From positions 1 to 24,575 of the forward strand of contig DEJE01000002.1 in NCBI GenBank assembly GCA_002353205.1: a stretch of DNA of 24,575 nucleotides. Direction: 5' to 3'. The DNA comes from Prevotella sp. UBA2756 (lineage in GTDB: Bacteria; Bacteroidota; Bacteroidia; Bacteroidales; Bacteroidaceae). Positions 1-7,967 of this stretch are shown here, piece after piece. Made by a program: the position numbers and the translations under genes. Below the pieces are notes generated by a model. It did not search any database. It worked only from the letters and a program-made list of their open reading frames with translations, and was not told the DNA's origin. Within the stretch, counting starts at the first letter, position 1. The number at the start of each line of letters is the position of its first letter.

Positions 1-80
1 CTTGCAAGAAAAGAAGGAAAAGATTTCAGACATGTGGCGAATGATTCGGTTGTCTTTTTCTTGTTTTTGAGGTTGGAGAT

Positions 81-200
81 ATAAAAAACAGTTGATAGTT
101 GACAGGTGACAGGTGCGATAACAACGTTATCATGACGATGCTTTGTGGGTCATCGCACCTGTCAACTATCACTTGTCAACTGTCAACTATCAGCTGTTGT
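81..200 (-). terminator. Large composite hairpin plus T-run ending the btuB-btuG transcript
   Basis: On the minus strand the segment just after the btuG stop codon can fold back on itself. Bases 89-105 (CAGTTGATAGTTGACAG) pair with 180-196 with one mismatch over 17 bp, and the minus-strand 3' side then runs into six T residues (83-88). Inside the roughly 74-nt loop a second perfect 13-bp stem forms between 107-119 and 152-164. The right side also carries a 21-bp-period direct repeat of ctgtcaactatca at 159 and 180, so alternative pairings exist. A stem followed by a T-run fits an intrinsic terminator, though the large branched loop is unusual for one. Termination is inferred, not shown. Confidence 0.6.
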
Positions 201-1399
201 TACTTCTTAATGCTGTACTCTGTTCCCATGTTGAACACGATGGCCACGGGACCTGTGCCAACATCGAACTTCTTGATGAGCTTACCCGTGCTGTCGTACT
301 GGTTCACATAGCCAGGAGCCACGTAGTCGGCCCAGTCGCCATCGGCACTCTTGTTGAGCGAAGCAATGTAGATGTCGCCGTTGAGCGGGTTGGCCGAAAT
401 AGCAGCGGCGCTGTAGGGGTTCTCGCTGTATTCGAAGGTTGAAGCCTTGCCAGATGCGATATCGTAGACGCCATAGGTGGTACCAGTGCCGCCCCACGGG
501 TTGTTCACAACGTAGATTTTCTTACCGTCGCTGCCCATGAAGGTTGCGTCGATGACCTTCTCCACTGTTCCGTCAGTCGTGATCTTACGCACACCGGCGT
601 TCATCTGCTTGCTCCAGTCGGCGGTGTATGTGCCGTAGTCGAGCACGTAGATGGCTCCGTTGCTCACAACCATCGTGCAGGGGTTGGTGATGTCGTCGTG
701 CTTCAGCTGCTTGTCGGCACCGCTCTTCAGGTCGATGCGCGAGATACTGGCATTGCCGTTGCCGTAGTCGGAGTTGGCCACGTAGAGGACACCGTCGATG
801 ATGCCGACACCTTCGGGCGACGGACCGACGTTATACTTCTGTCCGACGGCGAAGTTGAGCGTGTCGATGGCTGCCACGATACCGTTGGCTGCCGATCCGT
901 CGCCGAAGAAGCTGACGTAGATGTTGCCGTCCTGAGCGCAGCCATGACGGGGCTGTGCGCCTTCTTTACCGATGAGTTCGGCCGTTTTGATCTGCTTGAG
1001 GCTCTTCAGCGTCTTGCGGTCGCACACCTCGATGGTGTTTTCGTTGGTCACGAAGATATACACCTTGTCGCCATAGACGAGTGCATCGTTGGCAGTGAGA
1101 CCGAGCTTGCGGCCGTTCGTCTTCTCGAACATGTTGGCGGTGCTGTTGCCCGTAGCGAAGTCGATATACGACAAGCTGCCCGACACACCCGACTTCATGT
1201 TGCCTGAGCCTACGATGAACACACCGTTGCACACGGTTTCGCTCACCACTTCAGGCTGGGGAGTGGGTCCCGGATCGGGTGTAGGATCAACAGGTGTCGG
1301 TTTCTCATACGGATCAACACCATCGTCGTCACCGCCGCAGGCAGTGAACGAGAGCGTGCCGGCGAGCAGCACGGCCAAACTAATAAGATACTTTTTCAT
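200..1399 (-). CDS. btuG: BtuG-like surface lipoprotein, cobalamin-binding beta-propeller
   Basis: A 399-residue protein with a lipoprotein signal peptide (lipobox FTAC, modified Cys about residue 21) followed by GGDDD, an acidic stretch like the export signal of Bacteroidota surface lipoproteins. A Pro/Asp/Thr-rich linker (about residues 28-50) leads to a repetitive beta-rich domain with YncE-type propeller features (for example VYGDKVYIF, GVLYVANSDYG, GDIYIASLN). In Bacteroides, BtuG proteins of this type sit on the BtuB barrel, capture vitamin B12 with very high affinity and pass it to BtuB. The gene lies 104 bp downstream of a BtuB-like receptor that is under a cobalamin riboswitch, which supports BtuG over other propeller lipoproteins. 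The family call comes from architecture and context; the B12-binding residues were not verified. Confidence 0.8.
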   Translation of the reverse strand: MKKYLISLAVLLAGTLSFTACGGDDDGVDPYEKPTPVDPTPDPGPTPQPEVVSETVCNGVFIVGSGNMKSGVSGSLSYIDFATGNSTANMFEKTNGRKLGLTANDALVYGDKVYIFVTNENTIEVCDRKTLKSLKQIKTAELIGKEGAQPRHGCAQDGNIYVSFFGDGSAANGIVAAIDTLNFAVGQKYNVGPSPEGVGIIDGVLYVANSDYGNGNASISRIDLKSGADKQLKHDDITNPCTMVVSNGAIYVLDYGTYTADWSKQMNAGVRKITTDGTVEKVIDATFMGSDGKKIYVVNNPWGGTGTTYGVYDIASGKASTFEYSENPYSAAAISANPLNGDIYIASLNKSADGDWADYVAPGYVNQYDSTGKLIKKFDVGTGPVAIVFNMGTEYSIKK

Positions 1400-1462
1400 C
1401 TCTTTCTATTATTATTGATAAATGAAACATTACAAATCAAGGTGCTCGTCCTTCTGTTGTCG

Positions 1463-1494
1463 AGGTTGCAAGGAACCTGAAGCTTGAATTCAGG
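1463..1494 (-). other. Small overlapping hairpins in the btuB-btuG gap
   Basis: The 104-bp gap between the receptor stop and the lipoprotein start holds CCTGAA (1476-1481) complementary to TTCAGG (1489-1494), and an overlapping 5-bp alternative AGGTT/AACCT (1463-1467 with 1474-1478). There is no T-run on the minus strand. Such a structure could be an RNA processing site or a partial attenuator setting the receptor-to-lipoprotein ratio, but the stems are short and could be chance. I see no convincing TAnnTTTG box in this gap, so co-transcription from the riboswitch promoter is likely. Confidence 0.25.
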
Positions 1495-1503
1495 AGCCTG
1501 AAA

Positions 1504-3528
1504 CTAAATCGTCGCTCCCACGGTCAGCTGCCAGCTGATGCCAGGCATGGGGTAGAGGCGAACAATCTCGTACTGCTTGTCGAGCAGGTTCTTCACATCG
1601 AGACGAATGTCGAGGCTGCGCTGTCGCTGTCGGCCCCATCGGAACGCTTTCCACGCCGTGGCTCCCAGCTCGAAATAGCCTTTGATGCGCGTCTCGTCGT
1701 AGTGTTCGTTGCTGCCCCACCGCTCGCTGACGCCCTCGCCATAGACGGTCAGGTTGACCCATGGGTTCTCCCATCCCAGCGAGAAGGCTCCCGAATGCAG
1801 GGGCATATAGGCCAGTTGGTTGCCGTAGTAGGCCGACTCGGGGTTCGTGCGGTTCTGCACGCGCTGCAGACTATAGTTGGCCGAAGCCGTCAGCTGTTGC
1901 CGCTTGCCCAGATGCCATGAGCCCTTTGCCGTGGCATCGAGCCCGAATGTGCGCACCTTGCCCACGTTGATGCATGTCCAGACGAACATGTTGAACGGCA
2001 CACCCACGATTTTGTCCTCCACATGGTTCATATACGCATCGAGCGTGAAGGTGTAGAGCGGCGAGCGGACCGACGTTTGGCGCGATTGATAGGTCACGCC
2101 GATGTTCATCTGGTCGGTGCTCTCGGGCTGCAGATTGGTGCTTCCGTAGTGGAAGAAGTAGCTCTCGTTGAACGTCGGTGCACGGAAGATGTTCTTGTAC
2201 GAGGCTCTCACATAGAGTTCTTCGTCGGCAAGCACCTTGTACGACATCGACAGCGAGGGCGACAGCCGCCGCATGTCACGCGCCGAAGCGCCCGTCCGCG
2301 CTCCGTTCAGGTAGACCGACCATAGCAGTCGTCCCAGCACGGTGAACCGCTGTGTGCGGTATTTGGCCGTTGCCGACTGCAGCAGTGTGTGGCGGTAGGG
2401 TCGTGTATCGCTCTTGAGCGAGCTGTTCAGGCTCGCATAGCTGTAGTCGGCCGAATAGTCGAGCGTCCAATGCTCTGCAGGAGTATAGAGCAGGCAGGCT
2501 GTGGTGTAGTATTCGCGCTGCCAGTAGTTGCCGTCCTGAACCTGCGAAGCCACCAGACCGTCGTTGTATCGGCTCTCACTCCACGTGGCGCGCCCTTGCC
2601 ATTTCAGTGACCATCGGTCGTTCCAGCGCGTCTGAAAGCGCAGTTGGCCGAAGGCATTGCGGTCGTGGAGCGTCTCGTTGCTCAAATTTGTATAGTAACG
2701 CACCTGTCCGGGCAGCTGGCGGTCGTTGTCGTAGTAGTAGACCTTGCCTGCGAGCTGGCTCTTCAGGCTTGGCTTCCAGAGGAAATTCACCTCGGCATGA
2801 CCTTGGTTCATGCGGCTGTTGGTGCGATGCTCGCGCGTTGTGATCGTCACGTTGCGCAGCGTGAACGGATAATCGTTCTCGGCATGCACATATTCGCCCA
2901 TGACAGACAGTGCGAAACGGTCGGAAAGCCACTGCTCCCACCGCACGTAAGGGCTCACATATCCAAACGAGCCCGCTTTCAGCTGAGCTCGAATCGTCGA
3001 TGAAAGCGGCGATTTTTGCCCATTGTCGTGTTCCCCGATGCCCCACGTCTCAATGTTCAGCGTAGCAGCCATGCTGGCTTGTCGCGCGGGGATGAAGATA
3101 TCGTCGTTGTCGCCGATGATGAGCGATAGCTGCGACACGTTGTCGAGCGAGTACCGCGACACGTCAATCTCACCGCTCTGGCACTCGCTGAGCAGCAGAC
3201 CGTCGTAGCTGACGCCCGTGTGCTGGGCTCCGAAGCCTCGCACCGACACCGTCTTCATGCCGCCGGCACCGCCGTAGTCGCGCAGTGTGATGCCCGGCAG
3301 ACGGTGCAACGCACCTGCCATGTCGCTCAGTCCCATCCGCAACCAGTCGCCGTGGCTCAGCACATGGAGGGGAGCGGTGCTGCGCAGAGCCTGCTGCCGA
3401 CGGCTTTCGGTCACCGTCACCGACGGCAACTGTTCCGTAGAGTCGTTGGGCGTGCTGCCGAGAGGCTCCTGCGCTGCGGCAGTGAGCGTCGTGACGAGCA
3501 ACAGCCCGGTGATAACATGATTCCTCAT
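1504..3528 (-). CDS. btuB: TonB-dependent vitamin B12 receptor, BtuB-type
   Basis: A 674-residue outer-membrane receptor: Sec signal peptide ending near AAAQ (about residue 19), a plug domain (about residues 35-165, with PSVTVTESRR, LHRLPGITLRDYGGAGG and VSVRGFGAQHTGVSYDG) and a C-terminal 22-strand-type barrel with alternating aromatic/polar strands ending in GISWQLTVGATI. The start fits the signal peptide and lies just downstream of the riboswitch. No N-terminal carboxypeptidase-regulatory domain is present, so this is a lean BtuB-like receptor rather than a SusC type. The protein would move cobalamin or another corrinoid across the outer membrane using TonB energy. The cobalamin assignment rests mainly on the upstream riboswitch and downstream BtuG-like gene; the TonB box is probably the SVTVT region but is not certain. 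Confidence 0.88.
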   Translation of the reverse strand: MRNHVITGLLLVTTLTAAAQEPLGSTPNDSTEQLPSVTVTESRRQQALRSTAPLHVLSHGDWLRMGLSDMAGALHRLPGITLRDYGGAGGMKTVSVRGFGAQHTGVSYDGLLLSECQSGEIDVSRYSLDNVSQLSLIIGDNDDIFIPARQASMAATLNIETWGIGEHDNGQKSPLSSTIRAQLKAGSFGYVSPYVRWEQWLSDRFALSVMGEYVHAENDYPFTLRNVTITTREHRTNSRMNQGHAEVNFLWKPSLKSQLAGKVYYYDNDRQLPGQVRYYTNLSNETLHDRNAFGQLRFQTRWNDRWSLKWQGRATWSESRYNDGLVASQVQDGNYWQREYYTTACLLYTPAEHWTLDYSADYSYASLNSSLKSDTRPYRHTLLQSATAKYRTQRFTVLGRLLWSVYLNGARTGASARDMRRLSPSLSMSYKVLADEELYVRASYKNIFRAPTFNESYFFHYGSTNLQPESTDQMNIGVTYQSRQTSVRSPLYTFTLDAYMNHVEDKIVGVPFNMFVWTCINVGKVRTFGLDATAKGSWHLGKRQQLTASANYSLQRVQNRTNPESAYYGNQLAYMPLHSGAFSLGWENPWVNLTVYGEGVSERWGSNEHYDETRIKGYFELGATAWKAFRWGRQRQRSLDIRLDVKNLLDKQYEIVRLYPMPGISWQLTVGATI

Positions 3529-3541
3529 ATTGCCTTTTCAT

Positions 3542-3561
3542 CCGCCTTATCCACGAGGCGG
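3542..3561 (-). promoter_or_regulatory. Hairpin just upstream of the btuB start, possible expression platform
   Basis: On the minus strand CCGCCT pairs with AGGCGG around an 8-nt loop. The 3' arm is followed after 13 nt (ATGAAAAGGCAAT) by the btuB start codon. It lies 24 nt downstream of the riboswitch B12 box. In cobalamin riboswitches a downstream hairpin can dock with loop L5 and mask the ribosome-binding region. That role fits the position and the absence of a T-run, but it is inference. Confidence 0.45.
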
Positions 3562-3582
3562 TTTGTGAAACATGGAGCAAGC

Positions 3583-3738
3583 AACGGCAGGTCTTCTGAC
3601 TTACTCCACCACAAGCGCCTTCCCGAAGAAAGAATCAGTGGCGTCTCTACTTGCGGCCATACGGGAGCTCACAGCTGCGGGACAGTCGGGGATTTGCACC
3701 CCGTTCCCTTTTATCACCCTTTGCAGGCGAACCGTTTT
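3583..3738 (-). promoter_or_regulatory. Cobalamin (AdoCbl-type) riboswitch
   Basis: The minus strand contains the conserved core of the class in the right order: AAAGGGTGATAAAAGGGAA, then GGTGCAAATCC, then the ACTGTCCCGCAGCTGTGAG segment, then GACGCCACTG, and finally the B12 box AGTCAGAAGACCTGCC at 3586-3601. It lies in the leader of the BtuB-type receptor, which is the expected target. Bacteroidota versions usually repress translation when B12 is bound. There is no terminator between the aptamer and the start codon, which agrees with translational control. Exact outer boundaries are approximate. Confidence 0.96.
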
Positions 3739-3744
3739 GCGGTG

Positions 3745-3752
3745 CAAAGGTA
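3745..3752 (-). promoter_or_regulatory. Bacteroidota -7 promoter box for the B12 operon
   Basis: The minus strand reads TACCTTTG, a match to TAnnTTTG, placed so that transcription would begin about 5-7 nt downstream, at the 5' edge of the riboswitch. The same TACCTTTGCA core recurs upstream of the DEAD-box helicase gene in this window. A clear -33 element is not obvious. Confidence 0.7.
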
Positions 3753-3896
3753 ATCATAATCTTTTAAAACGCGCGCTATTTTGAAAAGAAAAACGCAGAA
3801 TGGCCTCTTTCGCTTCAAAATGTTTTGCATTCCGATGGTGCGGCTTTCGCTTGACGATGCGCTGAGGAGAGGTTGGCGCAAGCGTGCTTGTGGGCT

Positions 3897-4006
3897 GCGA
3901 TTGCGATTGTTTTGATGTGCAGTTTAAATTATATTGCTGTGCAATTTCAATTGAATTGCTCAGCAAAATAAATTGTTTTGGTCGGCAATTTAAATTGTAT
4001 TGCAGC
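3897..4006. repeat. Array of five degenerate 22-bp AT-rich units
   Basis: Units start at 3897, 3919, 3941, 3963 and 3985, each exactly 22 bp and each beginning GC. The three central and last units follow a core close to GCAATTTAAATTGTATTG plus four variable bases; the first unit matches the third at 14 of 22 positions. The core is an imperfect palindrome (GCAAT...ATTGC). The array lies between the stop of the glycosyltransferase gene and the promoter of the B12 operon, within a 499-bp gene-free stretch (3529-4027) whose remainder is the riboswitch leader, its promoter and about 140 bp (3760-3896) in which I see nothing. No protein is called here. Confidence 0.75.
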
Positions 4007-4027
4007 TCAGTTGATGCCGTATTACAA

Positions 4028-5182
4028 TCAGGGAAGGGCCTTTCGGCCGACGGAAGAGGGCTTTTTGACATCGCGATAGAGCTCCATCATCTGCCGAGCC
4101 ACGTCGTTACCCTCGAACCGTTCGATGTAGTGCTGGGCCCGTCTGATGCGCTCTTCGCGCCCCTCGGCGCCCTTGAGCACCTGAGCGATGGCGTCGGCCA
4201 TGCCGTAGACGTCGTCGGGGTCGACGTAGAGGGAGTCGTTGCCGCCGGCTTCTTCCAGACAACTGCCTGTGCAGGCCACGACGGGCAGTCCGCTCTGTAT
4301 GGCTTCGATGATGGGAATGCCGAAGCCTTCGTAGCGCGAAGGGTAGACGGAAGCCTCTGCCATCTGGTAGATGGCGGGCAGGTCGGCGTTAGTCACGTTT
4401 TCGAGGATGAGCACGCGGTCCGTGAGTCGGTTCTCGTCGATGTAGCGCCGCACCTTCTCGGTATAGGCCGTGCTTCGCCCTACGATGACGAGCGAGAGGT
4501 CTTCGGGCAGCCTGTGGAGGGCTTTGACGGCGAGCAGCACGTTCTTCCGTTCCTCGATGGTTCCCACGCTGACGATGTATCGCGGCGGCAGCATGTAGCG
4601 CGCGTTGACGTTCTGCAGCTTGTCCTCGCTCTCGCGCAGCTTGAAGAAGGTGCTGCACGACTGGTAGATGAGGCTGATGCGTTCGGGGTTGACGTTGCCG
4701 TAGTACATGATGTCGCGCTTGGTGCACTCGCTGATGGCGATGATGCGGTCGGCCTCGGCCACGGCCCGGTGGAACTTCCATCGGTAGATGGCGCGGTCCA
4801 CGGGGTTGTAGTATTCGGGATGACGGAGGAAGATGAGGTCGTGGATGGTGACGACGCTGCTGATGCCTGCCTTGCTGATGCCCACGGGGAGCTCGCCGGA
4901 GAGTCCATGGTAGATGTCGACGTCGTCGGCCTTGAGGTCGTCGATGATGCCGTGGGTGCGCCAGAGCCACTTGAGTTGCGCGTGGCGAGGGTAGCAATAG
5001 GTGATGAGCGGGCTGTCGACGACCTGTCGGCGCAGCTGTCGGTTGCCGGCGTCGGGGGCATATAGCCTCAGCTCGGTCGCGTCGTCGGCAGCTTCGGCGA
5101 GGTCGTTGACCAGTGTGCGGGCATAGCTGCCCAGTCCGGTCGTGTTGTTCACGATGCGCTTGGCATCGAATCCTATTCTCAT
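4028..5182 (-). CDS. GT4-type glycosyltransferase
   Basis: A 384-residue GT-B fold enzyme. The N-terminal half starts MRIGFDAKRIV with a Gly-rich turn (NNTTGLGSYAR) and has the VTIHDL and IIAISECTKRDI segments usual in this family. The C-terminal half has VGTIEERKN (about 206-214) and the nucleotide-sugar signature YEGFGIPIIEA, in which E285 and E293 form the EX7E motif. Such enzymes transfer a sugar from a nucleotide donor in the cytoplasm. It is last in a run with a lipid A acyltransferase (4 bp upstream) and an MsbA-like exporter, so an LPS core or other surface-glycan role is likely, but donor and acceptor cannot be read from the sequence. It could also be a mannosyl- or rhamnosyltransferase of another glycan. 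Confidence 0.88.
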   Translation of the reverse strand: MRIGFDAKRIVNNTTGLGSYARTLVNDLAEAADDATELRLYAPDAGNRQLRRQVVDSPLITYCYPRHAQLKWLWRTHGIIDDLKADDVDIYHGLSGELPVGISKAGISSVVTIHDLIFLRHPEYYNPVDRAIYRWKFHRAVAEADRIIAISECTKRDIMYYGNVNPERISLIYQSCSTFFKLRESEDKLQNVNARYMLPPRYIVSVGTIEERKNVLLAVKALHRLPEDLSLVIVGRSTAYTEKVRRYIDENRLTDRVLILENVTNADLPAIYQMAEASVYPSRYEGFGIPIIEAIQSGLPVVACTGSCLEEAGGNDSLYVDPDDVYGMADAIAQVLKGAEGREERIRRAQHYIERFEGNDVARQMMELYRDVKKPSSVGRKALP

Positions 5183-5186
5183 TTGG

Positions 5187-6131
5187 TTACGGTTGTTTGT
5201 TGTGCGACTTCGCTTTCAGCTTACCCTCGTTCACCATGCGGTCGTATTCCTCATGGGTTCGCTTCCAGCGGTTGTGAGTCCACAGATAATATTGTGGTGC
5301 GCGGCGGATGCTCTTCTCGAGCCATTGGAACGACAGGCGCGTGAGCTCGTGCTCGGGCAGGTCCTGCGGTCGGTCGGTAATGAGGTGCAGTGTGGAGACA
5401 TACTGTCCGCGCCGCGGGCGTTCGATGTCTACATAGACGACGGCATCCTGCATCTTTCGCGTGATGCGCTCGGCCCCTGTGAAGACGGCTGTGTCGTGAT
5501 TCATGAAGGGTAGCCACAGATGGATGTTCTCCCACTTCGGACTTTGGTCGAGGATGTAGCCGAAGATGGTGCGGCAGTTCTCGCGCCGCAGGGCCACGAG
5601 TCGCCGCAGGATGTCCTGCTTGGCAATGGGCTCGCCGCCCTGATGCTCGCGCAGACGGTAGAAGAGTCGGTCGACGGCCTTGTTGCGCAGGGGATGGTAG
5701 ATGAGTCCGAGCACGGACTGCTGTTCCCAGCGCTGGAAGTATATTTTCGTTGCCGAGAGATACTCCCAATTGCAGTAGTGTCCGAGCATGGCAGCGCACG
5801 ACTGACCCTTGTCGAAATACTGTTCGAGCAGCTCGATGTTGGTGAAATGGAAGTGCTTCTTCAGCGTCTGTCGCGACACGCTGAGCAACTTCAGCGTCTC
5901 CACGAAGTAGTCGCAGAGCCATCGGTAGAACTTCCGCTCGATGTCGCGGCGCTCGTCGTCACTCTTCTCGGGGAAGGATGAGGCGAGATTGTTCCTGACC
6001 ACGCGGCGACGGTACCTCACGACGCGATAGACCAGCAGATAGAGCAGGTCGGCAATCATGTAGAGCACCCTGTATGGGAGCAGCGACACGGCGTAGGCGA
6101 TGGGGTAGAGGATGTAGTATCCGATGTTCAT
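5187..6131 (-). CDS. LpxL/HtrB-family lipid A acyltransferase
   Basis: A 314-residue inner-membrane protein with a hydrophobic N-terminus (YILYPIAYAVSLLPYRVLYMIADLLYLLVYRVV) typical of late lipid A acyltransferases. The catalytic motif reads GHYCNWE, with H118 and E123, an HX4E version of the usual HX4D/E. Further family signatures are the RNNL segment near residue 47 and the GYILDQSPKWE region. The enzyme would add a secondary acyl chain to the lipid A precursor at the cytoplasmic face. It sits 3 bp downstream of an MsbA-like exporter and 4 bp upstream of a glycosyltransferase, an arrangement that couples synthesis with export. Which acyl position it modifies is not evident. Confidence 0.9.
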   Translation of the reverse strand: MNIGYYILYPIAYAVSLLPYRVLYMIADLLYLLVYRVVRYRRRVVRNNLASSFPEKSDDERRDIERKFYRWLCDYFVETLKLLSVSRQTLKKHFHFTNIELLEQYFDKGQSCAAMLGHYCNWEYLSATKIYFQRWEQQSVLGLIYHPLRNKAVDRLFYRLREHQGGEPIAKQDILRRLVALRRENCRTIFGYILDQSPKWENIHLWLPFMNHDTAVFTGAERITRKMQDAVVYVDIERPRRGQYVSTLHLITDRPQDLPEHELTRLSFQWLEKSIRRAPQYYLWTHNRWKRTHEEYDRMVNEGKLKAKSHNKQP

Positions 6132-6134
6132 GGT

Positions 6135-7967
6135 CTATGACTGCATGTCGTGTAGCTTCTTGTAGTAGCCGTCCATCTTCATCAGCATGTCGTGGGGACC
6201 CCGCTCCACGATGCGTCCATCGTGGAGCACGCAAATCTCGTCGGCATTCTTGATGGTGCTCAGGCGGTGGGCGATGGCCACGGTGGTGCGCGTCTTCATG
6301 AGCCGTTCGAGGGCATCCTGAACGAGACGCTCCGACTCGGTGTCGAGAGCCGACGTGGCTTCGTCGAGGATGAGTATGGGCGGGTTCTTGAGGATGGCAC
6401 GGGCAATGCTGACGCGCTGTCGCTGTCCGCCCGATAGTCGTCCGCCTCGGTCGCCGATGCTGGTGTCGTAGCCTTGTTCGGAAGCCATGATGAAGTCGTG
6501 GGCGTTGGCGATGCGCGCTGCCTGCTCCACCTCCTGCTGGGTGGCATTGTCGACGCCGAAGGAGATGTTGTTGAAGAAGGTGTCGTTGAAGAGGATGGCT
6601 TCCTGGTTCACGTTGCCGATGAGCTGCCGCAGGTCGTGAATGCCGAGGTCGCGCACGTTGATGCCGTCGATGAGCACCTCGCCCTCCTGCACGTCGTAGT
6701 AGCGCGGAATGAGGTCGACAAGCGTTGACTTTCCTGAACCACTCTGGCCCACGAGGGCGATGGTCTTGCCTTTCTCGATGGTGAGGTTGATGTCGCGCAG
6801 CACCCACTGCTCGCCGTATTTGAACGACACGTTGCGGAATTCAATCTGATGCTCGAAGCTGTCGATGTGCTTGGGATGCTTCGGGTCCTTGATATTGTTC
6901 TCGGCCAGCAGAATTTTGTCCACACGCTCCATCGATGCCAAGCCTTTGGGAATGTTGTAGCTGGCCTTGGAGAACTCTTTCAGCGGGTTGATGATGCTGT
7001 AGAGCATGACGAGATAGTAGATGAACGTGGGGCCTGAGAGGGCCATCTTGTTGAGCACCAGCGAGCCTCCGAACCAGAGCACGATGACAATCATCAGCGT
7101 GCCGAGGAACTCGCTCATCGGGTGGGCCATCGACTGGCGTATGTTCACGCGCATGATGTCGTTGCGGTAGGCGGTGTTCACGTGGTTGAAGCGGCGGTTC
7201 ATCTTCTCCTCGGCATTGAAAGCCTTGATGATGCGCAGTCCGCCCAGCGTCTCTTCCACCTGACTCATGGTGTCGCTCCACAGGCTCTGGGCCTTGATGC
7301 TCTTGGCCTTGAGCTTGCGGCCGACGAATCCCATGAACCATCCGACGATGGGCACGAAGATGATGGTGAAGAGTGTCAGCTGCCACGAGATGACGATCAG
7401 TGTGGCAAAGTAAGCAATGATGAGGATGGGGTTCTTGAACAGCATGTCGAGGCTTGACATGATGCTGGTCTCTATTTCCTGCACGTCGCCGCTCATGCGA
7501 GCGATGATGTCGCCCTTGCGCTCTTCGCTGAAGAATCCGAGCGGCAGCGACGTGATTTTCTGGTAGAGCTGGTTGCGTATGTCGCGCACCACGCCTGTTC
7601 GGATAGGAATGATGGTTGCCGATGAGAGGAAGTAGGCTCCCGTCTTGAGGAACGTCATGAAGGCGAGGAAGAGTCCGATGATGAGTAGCGTGGTGGCCGC
7701 TCCCCAGTCGAACACCAGGTCTTGCACGAAGCAGTTGGCATTGTTGCTCACCACGTCGGTGCAGTTGCTCAGGGTCATCTCGCCCCATGGAATCCAGTCG
7801 GTCTCGCGCATGCCTGAAGTCTGGAACAGGATGTTCAGAATGGGGATGATGGTCATGAACGAGAAGATGTTCAGCAGTGCCGACAGGATGTTGAATACCA
7901 CTGTGAGCACGAGGTATTTCTTGTAGGGCGGTACGAACCGCCGCAGCACTTTGAGGAATTCCTTCAT
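6135..7967 (-). CDS. MsbA-like ABC exporter (lipid A/lipid flippase type)
   Basis: A 610-residue half-transporter: an N-terminal six-helix export domain (about residues 15-340, including an unusually long Cys-containing periplasmic loop between the first helices) fused to a nucleotide-binding domain. The NBD has Walker A GQSGSGKST (about residue 400), signature RLSGGQRQR, Walker B ILILDEATSALD and the H-loop AIAHRLST. Length and layout match MsbA/multidrug exporters that flip lipids as homodimers. The start overlaps the miaB stop by 4 bp (ATGA), indicating translational coupling. The downstream lipid A acyltransferase makes lipid A-core transport the best guess, but substrate specificity cannot be read directly. 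Confidence 0.9.
   Translation of the reverse strand: MKEFLKVLRRFVPPYKKYLVLTVVFNILSALLNIFSFMTIIPILNILFQTSGMRETDWIPWGEMTLSNCTDVVSNNANCFVQDLVFDWGAATTLLIIGLFLAFMTFLKTGAYFLSSATIIPIRTGVVRDIRNQLYQKITSLPLGFFSEERKGDIIARMSGDVQEIETSIMSSLDMLFKNPILIIAYFATLIVISWQLTLFTIIFVPIVGWFMGFVGRKLKAKSIKAQSLWSDTMSQVEETLGGLRIIKAFNAEEKMNRRFNHVNTAYRNDIMRVNIRQSMAHPMSEFLGTLMIVIVLWFGGSLVLNKMALSGPTFIYYLVMLYSIINPLKEFSKASYNIPKGLASMERVDKILLAENNIKDPKHPKHIDSFEHQIEFRNVSFKYGEQWVLRDINLTIEKGKTIALVGQSGSGKSTLVDLIPRYYDVQEGEVLIDGINVRDLGIHDLRQLIGNVNQEAILFNDTFFNNISFGVDNATQQEVEQAARIANAHDFIMASEQGYDTSIGDRGGRLSGGQRQRVSIARAILKNPPILILDEATSALDTESERLVQDALERLMKTRTTVAIAHRLSTIKNADEICVLHDGRIVERGPHDMLMKMDGYYKKLHDMQS

Noticed and set aside
1..84. Short frames open from the left edge (frame 1 to a TAA at 82-84, frame 2 to a TGA at 68-70) and a weak stem GACA...TGTC followed by T residues
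   Set aside because: Too short to recognise as the end of a gene, two frames are equally open, and the stem has a large internal mismatch.
3170..3580. Minus-strand frame starting inside the riboswitch leader
   Set aside because: It overlaps btuB in another frame, has Arg/His/Ala-rich shadow composition and no family features.
3897..4006. CRISPR-like reading of the 22-bp array
   Set aside because: Units are contiguous with only about four variable bases between cores, no spacers, and no cas genes nearby.
3754..4071. Minus-strand 105-codon frame with repeated YNLNC segments
   Set aside because: It runs over the glycosyltransferase 3' end, the 22-bp array and the promoter region; the peptide repeats are just the DNA repeat translated.
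3884..5065. Long plus-strand frame of 393 codons opposite the glycosyltransferase
   Set aside because: Val/Asp/Gly/Ala-rich antisense shadow in high-GC DNA; the minus-strand product has clear GT4 motifs.
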